DNA of 64,000 nucleotides from contig NZ_CP130832.1 in assembly GCF_030549615.1 (NCBI RefSeq), positions 124,001-188,000 of the forward strand, read 5' to 3'. Origin of the DNA: Stenotrophomonas sp. 610A2 (GTDB lineage: Bacteria; Pseudomonadota; Gammaproteobacteria; Xanthomonadales; Xanthomonadaceae). The translations under genes were made by a program, and so were the position numbers. Within the stretch, counting starts at the first letter, position 1, and the number at the start of each line of letters is the position of its first letter. The notes beneath the pieces were generated by a model that worked only from the letters and a program-made list of their open reading frames with translations, searched no databases and had not been told where the DNA came from. Positions 58,075 through 64,000 of this stretch are shown here, piece after piece.

Positions 58075-58236
58075 GGGCTGCACTCGAATCCTTGATTGCA
58101 GTTTCCTCCCGGTGGATGGGAAGAAACATATCGTGCGGGTATTTTCAGCGAGGACAAAAAGCAGGTATCGCGGTGTCATCGCCCTCAAAACCACCGCTGC
58201 CTGCGCCTTGTCGGGTCACAGGCAGCGGCGACCGGC

Positions 58237-60093
58237 TTACTGCGGGGCCAGCGACAGCCAGCTCAGGCGCCAGACGTCGTGTTCGCGGCCACCGCAGCGG
58301 TAGTAAGGCTCGAACACCAACGGCGCGCGGCACTCCAGCTGCATCGTCACCGTTGCGCCTTCACCCTCGTCCTGGCCTACCTGCAGCCAGCGCGAAGGAT
58401 CACCTTCCGGCAGCTTCACGGTTTCATCGGTCTTGAAGCCATCGATCAGTGTGGTCGCATAGACCAGCGGGCCGTAGCTCAGGCCGACGTATTCCCAGCG
58501 CAGCACTTCCTGCGCCACCGGCGAGCCGTCCGGCGCACGCGATTCCTGCACGTTGATGTTGGCGGCGCGGTGCAGCTGCGGCTGCATCGGCAGCTTCACG
58601 CTGACCAGATCGCCAGCCTGCCACTGGCGCTGCAGCTGCACGTAACCATCCGCACCAACCTGCACTGGCACGGTGATGCCATTGACCTGGATGCGTGCAT
58701 CCTCGGCCCAGGCCGGGATGCGCAGGCCGATGCCGAAGCTGGCGCTGTGCTCGGGCATCACCCGCAGGCTGATATCGCCATTGAATGGATAGCGGGTCTG
58801 CTGCTGCAGCACCACCTTGCCAGCGTCTGCATGATTGAGCGTGGCTTCACCGGCGCCGTACAGGTTCACCCGCAGGCCGCCGTCGGCAGCGACGCCATAG
58901 GCGATCTGCGGCAGCTCTTCCACCGCCATCGCGCCGGACGACTTGCAGCAGCGCCAGTACGTCGTATGCACACGCTTGCCGTTGGGGAAGGTGTAGTAAC
59001 ACCAGTCCTCACCGTTCGGCGCCATCGCTGCCAGCAGGTCGTTGTAGGCAGTGCGTTCCAGTTCGTCGGCGTAGCGGGCGTGGCCGCTGATGGCCAGCAG
59101 CTCGCGGTTGAGCTGCATCCATGCCAGCACCGAACAGGTTTCCACATAGGCCTGCGGGAAGAACGTACGCGGTGCGTTGAACACCTCGCGCGAGCGATGT
59201 GCCACGCCGCCCCACGGGCCGCCGCCCAGGGTCAGGTGCTGTTCGCGGATGTTGTTCCACAGGTTGTCGATGGCCAGCTTGTAATCGGCCTTGCCGGTGG
59301 CCTTGTACAGCTTGGCCAGGCCAACAAGATTCCACGACAGCTGGTAAGCCTTGCCGGTGGCGATGAAGGCGGCGTCTTCGTTGGCGATGCCCTTGTCGAG
59401 CAGGGCCAGGCGCGGATTGGCATTGGCCTGCTGCAGGATCTTCTCGGCCAACGCGAGATAACGCGGCTCGCCGGTGACCAGGTACAGGTCGGCGGCCGGG
59501 TCCAGCAGCACCGTCGCCGACATGCCGTGGTGGTTGCCCAGCGTGGTGATGTCGATGCCCGATTCCAGCGCCTGCCAGCACAGGTCGGCGATGCGCCGCG
59601 CGGCTTGCAGGTAGCTGTCATCGCCCAGCGCACGCCAGGTTTCGAGGAAGCCGAGGATCAGGTAGCTGTGGGTCCAGATGTCCCAGGTGCGCAGCGCCGG
59701 TTCGCCGTTCCAGCTCTCGGGCTTGGGCGGCTGCGGCACGGTGAAACGGCGGTCGGCGGCGTAGTTGCCGAGATAACCGTCCTCGTCCTGCTGGCTGATC
59801 AACCAATCGGCGACGCGGCGCAGGTTGGCTTCCAGCTCGGGTTGGCTGCCCTGTGCGACTGCGCGGGCGGTGGCCGACAGCCACTTGCCGGCGTGCTCGC
59901 CGTACCAGTCGCCTTCCTGGTTCTGCTGCTTGTGCGCCTGACCGAAGATGCTGATCGACGGGCTGGCTTCATCGACGATGAAGTGACTGAGGCGGCCGCT
60001 GCGGTTGGCCGCCAGCATCTGCCCGAATACACCGTCGAGCTTCACCGCTGCCGGTGCGATCAGCTGCTGGCCGCTGGTGATGGCCGCACTCAT
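58237..60093 (-). CDS. GH127-family glycoside hydrolase (beta-L-arabinofuranosidase-like)
   Basis: 618 residues, no signal peptide, so probably cytosolic. An (alpha/alpha)6 barrel (about residues 15-420) is followed by beta-sandwich domains. The zinc/thiolate site known from HypBA1 can be traced: Glu318 and Cys320 in AYVETCSVLAW, and Cys382-Cys383 in TYWRCCKSSGA, with Glu303 a candidate acid/base. These cysteines form the nucleophile and zinc ligands in GH127, so the enzyme should be active on furanosides such as beta-L-arabinofuranose. The CC is followed by KSSG instead of the common xPN, so substrate may differ. The start codon overlaps the stop of the upstream fusion gene (ATGA). Confidence 0.85.
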   Translation of the reverse strand: MSAAITSGQQLIAPAAVKLDGVFGQMLAANRSGRLSHFIVDEASPSISIFGQAHKQQNQEGDWYGEHAGKWLSATARAVAQGSQPELEANLRRVADWLISQQDEDGYLGNYAADRRFTVPQPPKPESWNGEPALRTWDIWTHSYLILGFLETWRALGDDSYLQAARRIADLCWQALESGIDITTLGNHHGMSATVLLDPAADLYLVTGEPRYLALAEKILQQANANPRLALLDKGIANEDAAFIATGKAYQLSWNLVGLAKLYKATGKADYKLAIDNLWNNIREQHLTLGGGPWGGVAHRSREVFNAPRTFFPQAYVETCSVLAWMQLNRELLAISGHARYADELERTAYNDLLAAMAPNGEDWCYYTFPNGKRVHTTYWRCCKSSGAMAVEELPQIAYGVAADGGLRVNLYGAGEATLNHADAGKVVLQQQTRYPFNGDISLRVMPEHSASFGIGLRIPAWAEDARIQVNGITVPVQVGADGYVQLQRQWQAGDLVSVKLPMQPQLHRAANINVQESRAPDGSPVAQEVLRWEYVGLSYGPLVYATTLIDGFKTDETVKLPEGDPSRWLQVGQDEGEGATVTMQLECRAPLVFEPYYRCGGREHDVWRLSWLSLAPQ

Positions 60094-62279
60094 GCCGCGT
60101 CCACCACGCAACGGAAGCCGAGCATGCCGCTGCGGTCCTTGGCCGGTGCCATCAGCAGGTACTTGCCGTGCTGGTCCAGACGATAGGCCTGCGGGAAATA
60201 CCAATGCGAGGTCTGCGGCTGGTAGCTGGAGCCACCGCGCAGGATCGCCGCGCGGGTGTGTTCATCGCTGAACTCATCGGTCCACTGCCACACGTTGCCG
60301 ACCAGGTCCTCGACGCCAAACGGGCTTGCGCCCTGCGGATGCGCATCGACATCGGCCGGGGCGAGCAGGCGGCGGCCACGGTTGACTTGCGGCACACGGC
60401 TCTGGTCCCAGTCATTGCCCCACGGATAGGTTCGACCATCGTTGCCCTGCGCGGCGTACTGCCATTCCCATTCGTGCGGCAGACGCTTGCCGGCCCACGC
60501 AGCGTAGGCGCGTGCGTCTTCCAGCGACACCCAGATCACCGGCTTGTTGTCCCAGCCGGCGCGCGGTGCGCCATCCACCCAATGGGCGAGGAAGTTGATG
60601 TCATCGGCCGGGTGATAGCCGGTGGCATCGATGAAGGCCTTGAACTGCGCATTGGTGACCGGGTGGCGATCGATATGGAACGCCTGCATCTGCATCAGCT
60701 TGCGATGGTGACGACGCGGGCAGTCTTCCCACGGGAACTGCACGTCCTGGCCGGCCCAGTTGAAGCCTTCGATCTCGATGCCGCCGACTGCGAACACGAA
60801 CTCGCCAGCCGGAATGGTGACCATGCCCTGCGGCGCGGTCGCTTGCGCGGTGGTGGCGGGGATCTCGCGCAGCTGCTGCGGGATTGCCTTCCAGGCGCCG
60901 GAGAAGCTATTGAGCGGCTGTTCGGCGCGCTTGGCGGCTTCGATAAGGAACGCATCAAGGCCTTCAACGGCAACGCCCGGCTGCACGCTCAGCACCGCGC
61001 CAAAGCCGCGTGCTTCCATCGGAAGCTCGATGATGGCTACCCCATCACGCACCGCCGGCGACAGTTCCACGCCGTGCCAGACATCGTAGTAACGGGTGCC
61101 GTCCACATGCGGCAGGCCGATCTGCTCACCGTTGACTGCGTACTCGTTGCGGTTGATGAACGTGTGCAGGCACTGGCCTTCGACCGGGAACTTGCTGGCG
61201 AAGATGCCGCCCTGGTAGCAGACCTGGTAGGGCTCCCAATCCATCGCCACGATCAGCGCCGGGAACTGGCGATAGATGGCGGCGATGCGGCGCAGGGTTT
61301 CACCATCACGCGCGGTGAACTGGTTCCAGATGCCCCAGATGTTTTCCCAGGCGTTGTAGCCGATGCCGTTGAAGAAGCAGTACTGCAGGTCGTGGTTGCG
61401 GTTGCGGCCCCAGCGATTCTCGTAATTGACCATGTGGCGCGGCTCCAGCCACTTCCACTTGGACACCGGCGGCACCGGGCCATCGGGTGCCTTCTTGCCC
61501 CAGCTCTGCACGTTCCAGATCAGCTGCTCTTCCGAGCTGATGGTGGATTCGGGCTGCACCACCACCGGGTTGCCATTGGCATCGCAGGCGTCGAAGAACG
61601 CGCGCGGCACGCCGTTGAAGGTGTCGCCGTTGATGCCGTCGGCACCGGTGGCCTTGATGATCTCGGCCAGGCCATCCCAATGGGTGACGCCCGGGTCACG
61701 GGTGCCGTGATCCCACGGCTTGGCCGGCAGGAACACGCGCACGCCGCGCTTCTGGAATGCCTTCACCGCGGCGGTCAAACCTTCCAGGCCGCCCGGCAGC
61801 GTGTGGGCCAGATCGAACTGGTTGCGGTCGTCGATGCCGATGTTCGGGTAGATGTACCAGATCAATACCGAATCCAGGCCGCCGAAGCGTTCGATCAGAT
61901 CATCCAGGTACTTGTCGACGGTGTACTGCGCGGTTTCCACGTCGAAGAAATAGCGGTCCTCGACCATCATCTGCGCGTGCACGAAGTTGCGCTGCGCCCA
62001 CTGCAGTTCCGGGCGCCGGTAGTTCACGTCGGTATAGCCGATGCGCACCAGGTGTTCCTGGCGCCAGTCCTTCAGCTCGGTCAGCCAATCCGCAGCGCTG
62101 GCATTGGCGTCGATCATCCAGCTGCCGATGTCGGCGAACGGCCACGCCGGTGCCTTGCCCGGGGTGGGCAGGTAGCGGCCGGTGGTGACGTGCGAGAACT
62201 TGTACTCGGTGTGGATCGCCTCACGCCCGTGATCGGGGGAATCGTTGTCGTAATCGGGTGCGGGGTAGGGCGAAGTCAT
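60090..62279 (-). CDS. TIM-barrel glycosidase-like / SUMF1-like fusion protein
   Basis: 729 residues from ATG 62279; an ATG at 62288 adds three residues. Residues ~30-440 look like a TIM-barrel glycoside hydrolase: LDSVLIWYIYPNIGIDDRNQ, GVRVFLPAKPWDHGTRDP, GADGINGDTFNG (possible nucleophile Asp) and VVVQPEST (possible acid/base Glu). I cannot place it in a CAZy family. Residues ~495-729 are a formylglycine-generating-enzyme/SUMF1-type domain: MVTIPAGEF, FHIDRHPVTNAQFKAFIDAT, WVSLEDARAYAAWAGKRLPH, GNVWQWTDEF, AILRGGSS and GMLGFRC. The cysteines of true FGE after GGS are missing, so it is unlikely to activate sulfatases; a binding or different oxidase role is more likely. No signal peptide. Coupled to GH127 downstream, 27-36 bases after ribokinase. 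Confidence 0.75.
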   Translation of the reverse strand: MTSPYPAPDYDNDSPDHGREAIHTEYKFSHVTTGRYLPTPGKAPAWPFADIGSWMIDANASAADWLTELKDWRQEHLVRIGYTDVNYRRPELQWAQRNFVHAQMMVEDRYFFDVETAQYTVDKYLDDLIERFGGLDSVLIWYIYPNIGIDDRNQFDLAHTLPGGLEGLTAAVKAFQKRGVRVFLPAKPWDHGTRDPGVTHWDGLAEIIKATGADGINGDTFNGVPRAFFDACDANGNPVVVQPESTISSEEQLIWNVQSWGKKAPDGPVPPVSKWKWLEPRHMVNYENRWGRNRNHDLQYCFFNGIGYNAWENIWGIWNQFTARDGETLRRIAAIYRQFPALIVAMDWEPYQVCYQGGIFASKFPVEGQCLHTFINRNEYAVNGEQIGLPHVDGTRYYDVWHGVELSPAVRDGVAIIELPMEARGFGAVLSVQPGVAVEGLDAFLIEAAKRAEQPLNSFSGAWKAIPQQLREIPATTAQATAPQGMVTIPAGEFVFAVGGIEIEGFNWAGQDVQFPWEDCPRRHHRKLMQMQAFHIDRHPVTNAQFKAFIDATGYHPADDINFLAHWVDGAPRAGWDNKPVIWVSLEDARAYAAWAGKRLPHEWEWQYAAQGNDGRTYPWGNDWDQSRVPQVNRGRRLLAPADVDAHPQGASPFGVEDLVGNVWQWTDEFSDEHTRAAILRGGSSYQPQTSHWYFPQAYRLDQHGKYLLMAPAKDRSGMLGFRCVVDAA

Positions 62280-62315
62280 GGCAGTCATCCAACAAAAACA
62301 GGGAGGGCGTAACGG

Positions 62316-63257
62316 TTACAGCGCACACCATGCCGCGAGTGCGGCATGGGCGTCGGTGCCGGGCAGACGGCTGGTGTCGGCCAGCAGTGCCTGTACCTCG
62401 GCATGTTCGGGAATGCTTGATTGTGCACCCAGGCGCGTGCAGGTCAGCGCCGATGCGGCACTGGCAGCCAGCAGGGCCTGCTGCAGTGGCTCACCGCGGG
62501 CGAGCAAGGCAATCAAGGTGCCGCAGAAGGTGTCGCCCGCAGCGGTGGTATCCAACGGCGAAATCGAGAACGCAGGCTGCACCAGGATCTTGCCATCGAT
62601 GCGGGCCAGGCAGCCGCGCGCGCCGAGGGTGACAATCACGCAGGGCACATCGATTCGTGCCAAGCCGGTGGCCAGGTCCGGCGGATCGCCGGCAACCACC
62701 TCCAGCTCGCCTTCGTTGACGATCAGCATGTCCAGCTGTGCCAGCAGTTCAGCCGGCAGCACCTGCGCGGGTGCTGCGTTCAAAGCGACTTTCACTCCAG
62801 CGGCGCGGGCGGCGGTGGCATAGGCCTGCACCGAGGCCAGCGGCGATTCCAGCTGCAGCAGCATCCATTGCACGCCATCCAGCGCTGGCAGGTGTTCGGG
62901 CAACAGCGCCATGTTGGCGCCGGGCGCGACGGTGATCGCGTTCTCGGCGTCATCGGACAGGCAGATGAAGGCAGTGCCGGTCGGCAGCTGCGCATCACGC
63001 ACGGCATGCAGCAGCACGCCAGCATCGTTCAACGAAGCCTCGATCGGCTTGGCGAAGTCATCATCGCCAAGCGCCAGCAGCATCTGCGTGGCAGCACCAC
63101 CGGCACGCGCGCAGGCCACGGCCTGGTTGGCCCCCTTGCCACCGGGGAATGTGCGGAATTCGCGGCCGAGCACGGTTTCGCCCGGTGCCGGCACATGCGC
63201 TGCGCGCACCACGAAATCGAGATTGGCCGAGCCGGCGACGAGTACGGTGGAGGTCAT
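62316..63257 (-). CDS. rbsK: Ribokinase (PfkB family)
   Basis: 313 residues. N-terminal VLVAGSANLDFVVRAAHVPAPG, the substrate motif FPGGKGANQAVACARAGG (near 38-54) and the C-terminal anion-hole motif SPLDTTAAGDTFCGTLIA (catalytic Asp near 252) are the PfkB signatures, closest to ribokinase. It phosphorylates D-ribose or a similar furanose at O5 with ATP. No rbs transport genes are nearby; company with a furanosidase suggests a sugar released in the cell. Start overlaps the stop of the upstream hydrolase (ATGA). Confidence 0.88.
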   Translation of the reverse strand: MTSTVLVAGSANLDFVVRAAHVPAPGETVLGREFRTFPGGKGANQAVACARAGGAATQMLLALGDDDFAKPIEASLNDAGVLLHAVRDAQLPTGTAFICLSDDAENAITVAPGANMALLPEHLPALDGVQWMLLQLESPLASVQAYATAARAAGVKVALNAAPAQVLPAELLAQLDMLIVNEGELEVVAGDPPDLATGLARIDVPCVIVTLGARGCLARIDGKILVQPAFSISPLDTTAAGDTFCGTLIALLARGEPLQQALLAASAASALTCTRLGAQSSIPEHAEVQALLADTSRLPGTDAHAALAAWCAL

Positions 63258-64000
63258 GGGATGGCCTGGTAAACGAGGTTGTAGAACGGGGTTGCCACCG
63301 ACGGCAGACGCTTGTCGCCGTCCGGCAGGTATTGCAGCAGCACGATGGCGATCAGCTTCTCGCTGCGGTCCACGCTGAAATAGGTGGAGGCGGCACCGGA
63401 CCAGCCGAACTGGCCAATGCTGCCCAGGCGGCCACGTACTGCCGGATCGGTGACGACATAGCCGCCAAGGCCGAAGCCCTCGCCATTGCTGAAACCGCGG
63501 ATTGCCGGGCTGAAACCGCCGAGCTGGTCGGCCATCATCATGTCCACGGTTTTGCGCGACAGCAGGCGCACGCCGTTGTTCTCGCCGTTGCCCAGCAACA
63601 TGCGGGCGAACTTCAGGTAATCGCCAGCCGTGGAATACAGGCCGCCGGCACCGCTGTCATAGCCTTTCAGGCGCACGCCCGGCGTGCGTGCGCTCAAGGT
63701 GTCGGCGACATGCAGCGAACCATCGGCTGCACTGGTTGGCAGCTCGACCACGCGTGCGCGTTGATTCGCCGCCACCTCGAAGCTGGTATCGCTCATGCCC
63801 AGCGGTTGGAAGATGCGTTGCGCCAGGAACTGCGAGAACGGTTGACCGCTCACCACCTCAACCACGCGCGCGAGCAGCTCGGTGTTGCTGCCTTCGTAGT
63901 GGAAATGGGTGCCCGGTGCGTCCGCCAGCGGCAGCGTGGCCAATCGTGCAGCGACATCTTCCAGCGAGGTTGCGCTGTCGACGTCGGCGCGATTCAACAG
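63254..64000 (-). CDS. Serine hydrolase of the beta-lactamase/PBP-C class (5' partial)
   Basis: About 248 C-terminal residues are in the window and the frame runs off the edge; the TTG near 63997 is not a start. The segment FHYEGSNTELLARVVEVVSG holds the YxN motif (Tyr-Glu-Gly-Ser-Asn form), and GAGGLYSTAGDYLKFARMLL and FGLGGYVV are typical of the class-C beta-lactamase-like esterase/peptidase group; FGWSGAAST replaces the KTG box as in the esterase-like members. The SxxK nucleophile must lie outside the window. Members act on esters, D-peptides or lactams. First visible gene of the ribokinase/GH operon and translationally coupled to ribokinase; it could be a sugar esterase (inference). Confidence 0.85.
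   Translation of the reverse strand: MLNRADVDSATSLEDVAARLATLPLADAPGTHFHYEGSNTELLARVVEVVSGQPFSQFLAQRIFQPLGMSDTSFEVAANQRARVVELPTSAADGSLHVADTLSARTPGVRLKGYDSGAGGLYSTAGDYLKFARMLLGNGENNGVRLLSRKTVDMMMADQLGGFSPAIRGFSNGEGFGLGGYVVTDPAVRGRLGSIGQFGWSGAASTYFSVDRSEKLIAIVLLQYLPDGDKRLPSVATPFYNLVYQAIP

Noticed and set aside
60090..62279. Sulfatase-activating formylglycine-generating enzyme
   Set aside because: The cysteines after the GGS motif are absent and there is no sulfatase gene nearby.

Overview
The window is high-GC chromosomal DNA from a gammaproteobacterium of the Xanthomonadaceae, most likely Stenotrophomonas or a close relative. The evidence is (i) repeated GTAG-type palindromes of the SMAG kind (GTAGTGCCGAGCCATGCTCGG), which are characteristic of Stenotrophomonas, (ii) a second dispersed repeat family (TGTAGGAGCGGCGTCAGCCG), and (iii) gene content: an S46 dipeptidyl peptidase, a large TonB-dependent receptor, TamA/TamB, and a GH127 sugar locus. 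I see no phage, transposase, integrase, CRISPR array, rRNA or tRNA.

Layout. 1-3614: the tail of a hybrid sensor kinase (three receiver domains) followed by overlapping genes for a CheR methyltransferase, a stand-alone CheB methylesterase and a REC-GGDEF diguanylate cyclase, together a signalling cassette. 3672-7520 (minus): a membrane protein, then an orphan GspE/PilB-type ATPase translationally coupled to a class-I glutamine amidotransferase. 7598-12165: glyQ, glyS and a TPR-sulfotransferase. 12213-14987 (minus): a TonB-dependent receptor. 15302-20958: tamA-tamB. 21195-23342: an S46 peptidase. 23487-24221: an orphan winged-helix regulator with a degenerate receiver.

24558-39221 is the most striking part: a tightly packed three-gene unit encoding a ~3,400-residue exported protein built of DUF11 and SdrD-B-like repeats, a large outer-membrane beta-barrel with an invasin-like Ig domain, and an OmpA-like peptidoglycan-binding lipoprotein-free partner. 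It is preceded by a ~280-base leader with hairpins and closed by a strong terminator. It looks like a self-contained cell-surface fibre or adhesin system with its own membrane anchor.

39320-39930 is a 213-bp tandem repeat array. 39986-53959 is an acetate-utilisation locus of the CrbS/CrbR (MxtR/ErdR) type: an SLC5-fused hybrid kinase, a LuxR-type response regulator, acs, a DcaP-like porin, a DUF485 protein and ActP. A manganese exporter (mntP) under a yybP-ykoY riboswitch and a sigma-28-type chemoreceptor gene lie inside it. 54216-55631 encodes an aldehyde dehydrogenase of the coniferyl-aldehyde type. 55905-64000 (minus) holds transaldolase and a CaiB-type CoA-transferase (13 bases apart), then a sugar operon: serine hydrolase (cut by the window edge), ribokinase, a TIM-barrel/SUMF1-like fusion and a GH127 glycosidase. 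The logical flow of that operon is release of a furanose sugar, phosphorylation, and possibly entry to the pentose phosphate pathway through transaldolase; that link is inference.

Intergenic spaces longer than 300 bases hold dispersed palindromic repeats (4575-4980, 14988-15301, 39222-39985), the leader of the giant gene (24222-24557), or the riboswitch and chemoreceptor promoter (44230-44601).
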